In this document: one piece after another, positions 33,874 to 40,671 of the stretch
Layout: the number at the start of each line of letters is the position of its first letter
Numbering within the stretch: the first letter of the stretch is position 1
Origin: Streptomyces sp. G44
Lineage (GTDB): Bacteria; Actinomycetota; Actinomycetes; Streptomycetales; Streptomycetaceae
Reading direction: 5' to 3'
Assembly: GCF_016905445.1 (NCBI RefSeq)
Contig: NZ_JAFEXF010000028.1
Location: forward strand, 1-51,114
Length of the DNA: 51,114 nt
Translations under genes and position numbers: made by a program
The notes under the pieces: model-generated
Seen by the model: the letters and a program-made list of their open reading frames with translations, nothing else
What the model was told of the DNA's origin: nothing
The model's database searches: none

Positions 33874-35148
33874 ATGACGGACCAAGGAACCGCGCCGGAC
33901 GGTCGGCGGCGGCTCAGCACCAAGGAAGCCGCCGAGTCGCTCGGTGTGAAGCCCGAGACCGTGTACGCGTACGTGAGCCGCGGCCAGCTCAGCAGCCGCC
34001 GCGGACCCGGGGCGCGAGGCAGCACGTTCGACCCCGAGGAGGTCGAGGCGCTGGCCCGCAGGAACAGAAGGGAACCAGCGGCCTCGACCGCCGCCGACGA
34101 CCTCTCCGTACGCACCCGGATCACGCTCATCGACGGCGGTCGCTACTACTTCCGTGGTGTCGACGCCGCTGAGCTGGCGCTCGCGCACTCCTACGAAGAG
34201 GTGGCCGAGTGGCTGTGGACCGGCGTCCTGCGTCCCGGCATCGGCTTCACCGCCCCCAGGGACACCGTCTCGGCGGCCCGCCGCGCCGTCAACGCCCTGC
34301 CGGAGCACAGCGGGCCGATGGACCGGCTGCGCGTGGCGGCCATCGCCGCCGGATCCGCCGACCCGCTCCGCTTCGACCTCTCCGAAGAGGCGGTCATCGG
34401 CACCGCGCGCACCCTGATCCCCACGCTCGTCACCGCGCTGCCCCCGGTACTGCCGGGCCACCGGGACGAAGGCGGCCTGGCCCGGCGGCTGTGGGCCCGG
34501 CTCAGCGGCGTCGACCCCGACGAGGCGTCGCTGCACGCCCTGGACACGGCACTCGCGCTGCTCGTCGACCACGACCTCGCCGCGTCGACCCTGGCCGTGC
34601 GGGTGGCGGCCTCGGCGCGTGCCCACCCCTACGCAGCTGTGTCGGCGGGCCTCGGCGTGCTGGAGGGCCCGCTGCACGGCGCGGCCAGCGGCCTCGCTCA
34701 CCGCATGCTCCTCGACGTACTCGACCGGGGCAGCGCGAGCCCCGTGGTGGCCGACGAACTCCGCGCGGGCCGCCGCGTCCCCGGCCTCGGACATCGTCTC
34801 TACCGCGGCGAGGACCCGCGGGCGCAGGCGCTGTTCGGCCTCCTGAAGGCGGTCCCGAAGGCGGGCCCCGCCCTCGCCGCGGCCCGCGACGTGGTCGCCA
34901 CCACCGCCCGCCACACGGATCTGCGGGCCAACGTCGACCTGGCTCTGGCCGTCCTGACCGCCTCCTGCGGGATGCCGGCGGAAGCGGGCGAGACGATCTT
35001 CGCGGTGGCCCGCACGGCGGGCTGGATGGCGCACGCCCTGGAGGAGTACGACGAGCGCCCGCTGCGCATGCGCCCCAGCGGGCAGTACGTCGGACCGCGC
35101 CCGCCGCAGCCACCGCCCGCACCGGCGCCTTCCCCCGGCCAGGGGTGA
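33874..35148 (+). CDS. Citrate synthase with N-terminal helix-turn-helix domain
   Basis: A 424-residue fusion. Residues about 10-70 form an excisionase/MerR-like helix-turn-helix (RRRLSTKEAAESLGVKPETVYAYVSRGQLSSRRG, then TFDPEEVEALARR). Residues about 80-405 are a citrate synthase domain with GPLHGAASGLAH, GLGHRLYRGEDPR and RANVDLALAVL, so both His and the Asp are retained. The architecture is known in actinobacteria, but its regulatory role is not settled. Start: ATG 33874, or GTG 33865, which has GGGGTG eight bases before it. The C-terminal tail is Pro-rich. It is divergent from the other citrate synthase. Confidence 0.88.
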   Translation: MTDQGTAPDGRRRLSTKEAAESLGVKPETVYAYVSRGQLSSRRGPGARGSTFDPEEVEALARRNRREPAASTAADDLSVRTRITLIDGGRYYFRGVDAAELALAHSYEEVAEWLWTGVLRPGIGFTAPRDTVSAARRAVNALPEHSGPMDRLRVAAIAAGSADPLRFDLSEEAVIGTARTLIPTLVTALPPVLPGHRDEGGLARRLWARLSGVDPDEASLHALDTALALLVDHDLAASTLAVRVAASARAHPYAAVSAGLGVLEGPLHGAASGLAHRMLLDVLDRGSASPVVADELRAGRRVPGLGHRLYRGEDPRAQALFGLLKAVPKAGPALAAARDVVATTARHTDLRANVDLALAVLTASCGMPAEAGETIFAVARTAGWMAHALEEYDERPLRMRPSGQYVGPRPPQPPPAPAPSPGQG

Positions 35149-35260
35149 ACCGCCCAACCCAAGGGAGAACGGCCCAACCCAAGGGAGAACGGCCCACCCC
35201 AGGGGAGATCTACCCGCTTCAGTGGTGAACGACCCACCTCAGTGGTGAACGGCCCGCCGG
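35141..35260 (+). repeat. Six exactly phased 20-bp tandem repeats
   Basis: Units begin at 35141, 35161, 35181, 35201, 35221 and 35241, all 20 bases with no indels; for example AAGGGAGAACGGCCCACCCC and AGTGGTGAACGACCCACCTC. Each contains a partial inverted repeat GGTG...CACC. The array starts in the stop codon region of the HTH citrate synthase and ends seven bases before the iron box. Confidence 0.9.
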
Positions 35261-35266
35261 CACAAG

Positions 35267-35285
35267 GCAGGTTAGGCTCGCCTAC
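35267..35285 (+). promoter_or_regulatory. Iron box (IdeR/DmdR1 type) on a leaderless promoter
   Basis: GCAGGTTAGGCTCGCCTAC matches the actinobacterial iron-box consensus TTAGGTTAGGCTAACCTAA at 14 of 19 positions. Inside it TAGGCT (35273-35278) fits a -10 hexamer that would place transcription start at the GTG at 35286. Confidence 0.7.
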
Positions 35286-36194
35286 GTGAGTACGTGCGCG
35301 ACCGCCTCGCGGGACCTCGACGAGCCTCTTGCGGGGACCGCGGCCACCGCCAGGACATGGCTCCTGGTGGAGCAGCCGGGCCCCTGGGGCGCCAAGGCGC
35401 TGACATCCAGCCATCTCGACCCGGAGATCGGCAGCGCCCTGGAGAGCGCCGCCGAGGGCACGGGCGTACGCGTCGCGCTGATCCGCCGCCCCGGACGCCA
35501 CGCGGACTGCCGTGTTCCGAGCCGGCACCGGGTGTACGCGGCACACACCGTCCCCGGCCGCACCTGGCTGCGCTCCGAGGTGACGGAAGACCCGGGGCGC
35601 CTGCTCGACCTCGACTTCGCGGCTCTCGGCGCGGGCGACCACGGCGGCTTCGGCACCCCGCACACAGGCGCCCCGCTCGCGCTCGTGTGCACCAACGGCA
35701 AGCGCGACCGCTGCTGCGCCCTGCTCGGCAGGCCGCTCGCCGCGGAGCTCGCGGCCGCCGATGAGAAGGGAGCCTGGGAGATCACTCATCTGGGTGGTCA
35801 TCGCTTCTCGCCCACCCTGTTGGTGCTCCCGTACGGCTACGCGTACGGCAGGACCGGGACGCACGCCGTCAAGGAGATCCTCGAAGCCGTGCGGGCGAAC
35901 CGGGTGATCACCGAGGGCTGCCGGGGCAACTCCGCCTGGGAGCGTCCCGGACAGGCCGCCGAACTGGCGGTGCGGACGGCGACGGGTGAGGACGGTGCCG
36001 GAGTCCTGACCGTCGTCGGCACGGACGGCGCGGCCCCGCTGTGGGACGTGACCGTCGCCCACGCCGACGGCCGCCGCTGGCAGGTCACCGTGGAACAGGG
36101 CGCCTCGCTGCCGCCCCGCCCGGAGAGCTGTGATGCGGCTCTGAAGTCGCCGGCGCGGATGGATGTGGTGGCGGTGCGTCCGGTCGCCCCGTAG
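35286..36194 (+). CDS. Sucrase/ferredoxin-like (Suc_Fer) protein
   Basis: A 302-residue protein of the Suc_Fer/Apd1 family, thioredoxin-like ferredoxins. Motifs are LALVCTNGKRDRCCALLGRPLA (Cys ligands) and THLGGHRFSPTLLVLPYGYAYGR, whose His residues are cluster ligands in relatives. The family binds [2Fe-2S]; an electron-transfer role, possibly in iron release from siderophores, is inferred from the iron box. GTG 35286 has no ribosome site and immediately follows the box, so the mRNA is probably leaderless. N terminus STCATASRDLDEPLAGTA is also typical of the family. Confidence 0.85.
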   Translation: MSTCATASRDLDEPLAGTAATARTWLLVEQPGPWGAKALTSSHLDPEIGSALESAAEGTGVRVALIRRPGRHADCRVPSRHRVYAAHTVPGRTWLRSEVTEDPGRLLDLDFAALGAGDHGGFGTPHTGAPLALVCTNGKRDRCCALLGRPLAAELAAADEKGAWEITHLGGHRFSPTLLVLPYGYAYGRTGTHAVKEILEAVRANRVITEGCRGNSAWERPGQAAELAVRTATGEDGAGVLTVVGTDGAAPLWDVTVAHADGRRWQVTVEQGASLPPRPESCDAALKSPARMDVVAVRPVAP

Positions 36195-36325
36195 GGCGCC
36201 GCGCCGTACCCGCAGGTTCCGCCCGCATACTGTTCGGGGCCCGGCAAAACCTCGGCGGGAGCCCGGCGAGATCCCCGACACACTGACTTCGAAGTAGCCC
36301 GCCACCGGCCGTACCGTTCGTACAC

Positions 36326-37966
36326 ATGAGCCCGACCACCCCCGCGCGACGCCGCCGCCTCGGTCTGCCGCGGCGCGTGTTCTCGCAGGTGCTGCTGATG
36401 CAGCTGGCGATCGCCGCCGGGGTGACGGTCCTGGCCACCGGGCTCTTCCTCGCGCCGCTCAGCGACCAGCTCGACGATCAGGCGATGCGCCGCGCGCTGG
36501 CCATCGCCCAGACGACGGCCGCCCACCTCCAGGTCGCCGAGGACCTGACGTCCACACCGCCCACGGGTGACGGGCCCGTCCAGCAGGAAGCCGACCGGAT
36601 CCGCCGGGCCAGTGGCGCCGAGTACGTCGTGATCATGAACAAGGAAGGCATCCGCTGGTCCCACCCCGACCGCGCCCAGATCGGCGAGGTCGTCTCGACC
36701 GACCCCGGTGACGCCCTCGCGGGACATGAGGTCATGGAGATCGACAACGGCACGCTCGGCCGCTCTGCGCGCGGCAAGGTGCCGCTGAGGGACGCGGACG
36801 GGGCCATCGTGGGCGCTGTCTCGGTAGGCATCGAGTACGACAGCGTGCGGGCCCGCCTGGTCCACTCGATCCCGGGGCTGCTCGCCTACGCGGGCGGGGC
36901 GCTGGCCGTCGGCGCGCTCGCCGCGTACCTGATCTCCCGCAGAGTGCAGCGACAGACCCGTGACCTCGCCTTCTCCGACATCTCGGCGCTGCTCGCGGAG
37001 CGCGAGGCGATGCTGCACGGCATCCGCGAAGGAGTCGTCGCGCTGGACCGCGCCGGCCGGATCCGGCTGCTCAACGACGAGGCGCAGCGCCTCCTCGGTC
37101 TCGGCACTGAGGCACTCGGACGAGCACTGGACGACGCGCTCGGGCCCGGACGTACGACCGATGTCCTCGCGGGCCGGGTCACCGGCACCGACCTGCTGAC
37201 CGTCCGGGGACAGCGCGTCCTGGTCGCCAACCGCATGCCCACCGACGACGGGGGCGCCGTCGCCACCCTGCGCGACCGCACCGAACTGGAGCAGCTGGGC
37301 CGCGAGCTGGACTCCACCCGCGGCCTCATCGACGCCCTGCGCGCCCAGGACCACGAGCACGCCAACCGCATGCACACGCTCCTTGGGCTGCTCGAACTCG
37401 GGATGTACGAGGAGGCCGCCGAGTACGTGGGAGAAGTGGCCGGCGCGCACCGCGTGACCGCCGAGCAGATCACCGAGAAGATCCACGATCCGCTGCTCGC
37501 GGCCCTGCTGGTCGGCAAGGCCACGGTCGCCGCCGAGCGCGGCGTCGCGCTCTCCGTGCCACGCGACACCTCGCTGCCCGACCGGCTCGTCGACCCGGGC
37601 GGCCTCGTCACGATCGTCGGCAACCTCGTCGACAACGCCCTCGACGCCGCCGCGGGCATCCGCCACGCGCGCGTGGAGGTCGCCGTACGCGCCGAGGGGC
37701 GCTCCGTGATTCTCCGTGTCCGCGACACGGGGCCGGGCGTGCCCGCCGAGCAGCGGGAGTCGATCTTCACCGAGGGGTGGACCACGAAGGAGCCGCCGGC
37801 GCACGGCAAACGCGGGATCGGCCTCGCCCTGGTCCGCAGGCTCGCCGAACGGCAGGGTGGCAGCGCACGGGCCGGTGAGGCACCTGAGGGCGGCGCGGAG
37901 TTCACGGTCGCGCTGCCCGAAGCGCTCCGTGAGCCCGCACTGGCCACCACGGAGGAAGCACGATGA
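36326..37966 (+). CDS. CitA/DcuS-type sensor histidine kinase
   Basis: A 546-residue sensor. TM1 is about 20-43; an extracytoplasmic PAS-like (Cache) domain (44-182) contains the carboxylate-sensor signature GIRWSHPDRAQIG; TM2 is about 184-205. A cytoplasmic PAS (about 215-310), a Spo0B-like dimerisation helix with phospho-His in AQDHEHANRMHTLLGLLELG, and an HATPase_c domain (NLVDNALDAA, DTGPGVP, GKRGIGLALV) follow. By family it senses C4-dicarboxylate or citrate. The ATG has no Shine-Dalgarno sequence, and TACCGT (36312-36317) could be the -10 of a leaderless mRNA. It is coupled downstream to a mini-ORF and the regulator. Confidence 0.92.
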   Translation: MSPTTPARRRRLGLPRRVFSQVLLMQLAIAAGVTVLATGLFLAPLSDQLDDQAMRRALAIAQTTAAHLQVAEDLTSTPPTGDGPVQQEADRIRRASGAEYVVIMNKEGIRWSHPDRAQIGEVVSTDPGDALAGHEVMEIDNGTLGRSARGKVPLRDADGAIVGAVSVGIEYDSVRARLVHSIPGLLAYAGGALAVGALAAYLISRRVQRQTRDLAFSDISALLAEREAMLHGIREGVVALDRAGRIRLLNDEAQRLLGLGTEALGRALDDALGPGRTTDVLAGRVTGTDLLTVRGQRVLVANRMPTDDGGAVATLRDRTELEQLGRELDSTRGLIDALRAQDHEHANRMHTLLGLLELGMYEEAAEYVGEVAGAHRVTAEQITEKIHDPLLAALLVGKATVAAERGVALSVPRDTSLPDRLVDPGGLVTIVGNLVDNALDAAAGIRHARVEVAVRAEGRSVILRVRDTGPGVPAEQRESIFTEGWTTKEPPAHGKRGIGLALVRRLAERQGGSARAGEAPEGGAEFTVALPEALREPALATTEEAR

Positions 37967-37992
37967 CCGAAGGCATGGAGGCGACACGTTGA
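37963..37992 (+). CDS. Nine-codon coupling ORF (MTEGMEATR)
   Basis: ATG at 37963 overlaps the kinase stop (ATGA) and has GGAGGA six bases upstream, better placed than for any other start nearby. Its stop TGA (37990-37992) overlaps the TTG start of the response regulator (TTGA). It is therefore positioned to carry ribosomes from kinase to regulator. No function is claimed for the peptide. Confidence 0.4.
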   Translation: MTEGMEATR

Positions 37993-38666
37993 TCGAGGTC
38001 CTTGTCGTCGACGACGACGTCCGGGTCGCGGACGTGAACGCCGCCTATGTCGAGAAGATCCCCGGCTTCCACGTGGCGGCGAAGGCACACAGCGCCGGTG
38101 AGGCGTTGCGCCTCGTCGAGGAGACACCGGTCGACCTGGTGCTGCTGGACCACTACCTGCCGGACGAGACGGGCCTCGCGGTCGTGCGCGCGCTGCGTGA
38201 GCGCGGACACCAGGCCGACGTGATCATGGTGACGGCGGCACGCGACGTCTCCACGGTGCAGGCGGCGATGCGGCACGGTGCGCTCCAATACCTGGTCAAG
38301 CCGTTCTCCTACGCGGGACTGCGCGCCAAACTCGACGCGTACGCGATGCTGCGCCGCACCCTGGACGGCGGCGGCGAGGCCGAGCAGGCCGAGGTCGACC
38401 GGATGTTCGGCGCCCTCTCGTCGACGCCCGCCCCCGAACTGCCCAAGGGCCACTCCCCCACCACCGCGGAACTGGTACGCCGCGCCCTGATGGCCGCGGA
38501 CGGCCCTGTCTCCGCCCAGGACCTGGCAGACCGCACCCGGCTGAGCCGCCAGACGGCCCAGCGCTACCTGAAACTCCTGGAGCGCACGGGCCGCGTCCAC
38601 CTGAGCCTCCGATACGGCGACACCGGCCGCCCGGAGCATCGCTATGTGTGGGCGGCCAGCGTCTAG
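37989..38666 (+). CDS. CitB/DcuR-type response regulator
   Basis: A 225-residue partner of the upstream kinase. The receiver domain (1-120) has DDD (8-10), phospho-Asp54 in VLLDHYLPDETG, Thr in VTAARD and Lys in VKPFSY. The C-terminal helix-turn-helix (about 165-205, ISAQDLADRTRLSRQTAQRYLKLLE-like) is the CitB type. The start is a TTG with GGAGG seven bases before it, overlapping the mini-ORF stop. Likely targets are carboxylate transport or metabolism genes; the citrate synthases and the symporter nearby are candidates by position only. Confidence 0.92.
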   Translation: MIEVLVVDDDVRVADVNAAYVEKIPGFHVAAKAHSAGEALRLVEETPVDLVLLDHYLPDETGLAVVRALRERGHQADVIMVTAARDVSTVQAAMRHGALQYLVKPFSYAGLRAKLDAYAMLRRTLDGGGEAEQAEVDRMFGALSSTPAPELPKGHSPTTAELVRRALMAADGPVSAQDLADRTRLSRQTAQRYLKLLERTGRVHLSLRYGDTGRPEHRYVWAASV

Positions 38667-38772
38667 AAGTGCGCGAAAAAACTTCGGCCGGACGTGTCGA
38701 GAACCCATGATCGGCTCCGTCCCCGCCATGAACGCGTCCAGAATGGGTCGCACCAGCGCCGAGGAGAACACG

Positions 38773-39180
38773 ATGGCCAAGTACCTGCTGCTCAAGCACT
38801 ACCGAGGCGCCCCCGCCGCGGTCAACGACGTGCCGATGGACCAGTGGACGCAGGAGGAGATCTCCGCACACCTGCGGTACATGCGCGACTTCGCCGACCG
38901 GCTCGAAGCGACCGGGGAGTTCGTCGACGGCCAGGCGCTCGCCCCTGAAGGAACCTTCGTCCGGTACGACGGTGAGGGCCGCCCGCCGGTCACCGACGGC
39001 CCGTTCGCCGAGACCAAGGACCTCATCGCCGGCTGGATGGTGATCGACGTCGACAGCCATGACCGTGCGATCGAGCTGGCCGGGGAACTGTCGGCTGCTC
39101 CCGGGGCGGGTGGGAAGCCGATCCACGAGTGGCTCGAGGTGCGCCCGTTCCTGGCCGCGCCGCCCACCATCACGGAGTGA
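38773..39180 (+). CDS. DGPF-domain (YCII-related) protein
   Basis: A 135-residue protein with the DGPF motif (TDGPFAETKDLIAGWMVIDV) that names the family. Members are small ferredoxin-like-fold proteins of unknown function, strongly associated with ECF42 sigma factors. ATG 38773 follows GAGGAG. Its stop overlaps the start of the sigma factor gene (GTGA), so the pair is translationally coupled. I found no obvious ECF42 promoter immediately upstream. Confidence 0.9.
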   Translation: MAKYLLLKHYRGAPAAVNDVPMDQWTQEEISAHLRYMRDFADRLEATGEFVDGQALAPEGTFVRYDGEGRPPVTDGPFAETKDLIAGWMVIDVDSHDRAIELAGELSAAPGAGGKPIHEWLEVRPFLAAPPTITE

Positions 39181-40589
39181 CCTCTCCCGTGTCCTCCGAG
39201 CTGAACGAGTCCCTGCTCCGGAGCCTCACACCGAGCGTGCTCGCCATCCTCGTCCGCCGCGGAGCCGACTTCGCGGCGGCCGAGGACGCCGTGCAGGAGG
39301 CGCTGGTCGAGGCACTCCGTGTCTGGTCCCCCGCCGAGCCCGCCCCCAGCGCGCCGGGTTCGCCGAACCCGCCGGGTTCTCCTGCGGCCACGGGGTTGCC
39401 GGGGGCTTCGGGCCCACCGGATGCACCAGTCGCACCGGCCGCACCAGCCGCACCAGCCGCACCAGCCGCACCAGCCGCACCGACCAAGGCGTTGCCCGTA
39501 AAGGACGCCAAGGGCTGGCTGGTCACCGTGGCTTGGCGCAAGTTCCTCGACGCGGCCCGCGCGGACGCCTCCCGCCGCCGGCGCGAGGAGCTCTTCGACG
39601 AGGAGCCCGCACCCGGGCCCTCGCCGTCCGTGGACGACACGCTGTGGCTGTACTTCCTCTGCGCTCACCCGTCCCTGACGCCGTCGTCCGCGGTCGCGCT
39701 CACCCTGCGGGCCGTCGGAGGGCTGACCACCCGCCAGATCGCCCGGGCCTACCTCGTGCCCGAAGCGACCATGGCCCAGCGCATCAGCCGGGCCAAGCGC
39801 ACCGTCTCCGGCGTGCGCTTCGACCGACCGGGTGACGTGGCCACCGTCCTGCGTGTCCTCTACCTGGTCTTCAACGAGGGCTACTCCGGCGACGTCGACC
39901 TCGCCGCCGAGGCCATCCGGCTCACCCGTCAGCTCGCGGCCGCGATCGACCACCCCGAGGTCGCCGGTCTGCTCGCCCTCATGCTGCTCCACCACGCCCG
40001 GCGCGCCACCCGCACGGCGCCCGACGGGAGCCTGGTACCCCTCGCCGAGCAGGACCGCAGCCGTTGGGACACCGCGTTGATCACGGAGGGTGTCGCGATG
40101 CTGCAAGCGGCCCTCGCCCGCGACCGGCTGGGCGAGTTCCAGGCCCAGGCCGCCATCGCGGCGCTCCACGCCGACGCACCCACCGCCGAGGAGACCGACT
40201 GGGTGCAGATCGTCGAGTGGTACGACGAGCTGGTCCGCCTGACCGACAGCCCGGTCGTCCGGCTCAACCGCGCCGTGGCCGTCGGCGAGGCCGATGGGCC
40301 ACGCGCCGGACTGGCGGCGCTCGCGGCACTGGACGGCTCTTCCCCAAGCTCTCGGCTTCGCTCGCGCAGGGGATATCCCATTCCCCGCCACGCCGCGGTG
40401 GCCGCGTACCTCCATGAGCGCGACGGCGACCTGACGACTGCCGCACAGTTGTACGCGGAGGCTGCCCGCAACGCGCCCAACCTCGCCGAACGCGATCACC
40501 TGACGCGCCAGGCCGCCCGACTCAACACCCGCCTCAACGCCGGCCCCGGCGCCCGACCCGGCATCCGTCGAGCCAGCCGGGACAACTGA
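39177..40589 (+). CDS. ECF42-type sigma factor with C-terminal TPR-like extension
   Basis: A 470-residue ECF sigma factor. Region 2 is split: ADFAAAEDAVQEALVEALRVW (30-50) is followed by a 58-residue Pro/Ala/Gly insertion (51-108), then the rest of region 2 (DAKGWLVTVAWRKFLDAARAD). Region 4 is TPSSAVALTLRAVGGLTTRQIARAYLVPEATMAQRISRAKRTV. The long C terminus (about 240-460, FNEGYSGDVDLAAEAIRLTRQL...) is the helical ECF42 extension that replaces an anti-sigma factor. Region 390-407 (SSPSSRLRSRRGYPIP) looks foreign. The start GTG 39177 overlaps the DGPF gene; GTG 39189 is an alternative. Confidence 0.9.
   Translation: MTSPVSSELNESLLRSLTPSVLAILVRRGADFAAAEDAVQEALVEALRVWSPAEPAPSAPGSPNPPGSPAATGLPGASGPPDAPVAPAAPAAPAAPAAPAAPTKALPVKDAKGWLVTVAWRKFLDAARADASRRRREELFDEEPAPGPSPSVDDTLWLYFLCAHPSLTPSSAVALTLRAVGGLTTRQIARAYLVPEATMAQRISRAKRTVSGVRFDRPGDVATVLRVLYLVFNEGYSGDVDLAAEAIRLTRQLAAAIDHPEVAGLLALMLLHHARRATRTAPDGSLVPLAEQDRSRWDTALITEGVAMLQAALARDRLGEFQAQAAIAALHADAPTAEETDWVQIVEWYDELVRLTDSPVVRLNRAVAVGEADGPRAGLAALAALDGSSPSSRLRSRRGYPIPRHAAVAAYLHERDGDLTTAAQLYAEAARNAPNLAERDHLTRQAARLNTRLNAGPGARPGIRRASRDN
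39423..39476 (+). repeat. 9-bp microsatellite in the sigma factor gene
   Basis: Six 9-base units, four of them exactly GCACCAGCC (39441-39476), encode an Ala-Pro-Ala run. The unit length preserves the reading frame. Confidence 0.9.
40339..40386. repeat. Possible small interspersed element within the sigma factor gene
   Basis: A segment with palindromic parts: TCCCC and GGGGA arms around AAGC-TCTCG-GCTT, followed by the perfect palindrome GGGATATCCC (40370-40379). I recall very similar CCCCAAGCTCTCGGCTTCG segments scattered in Streptomyces genomes, but cannot check. Confidence 0.4.
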
Positions 40590-40671
40590 GAGGCGCGCCC
40601 GGATCACCCGCCGCACCCCGGATCCCCCGTCACACCGAAGCGCTCGGGTCCGGGTTCGGCCGGAGGAAGCG

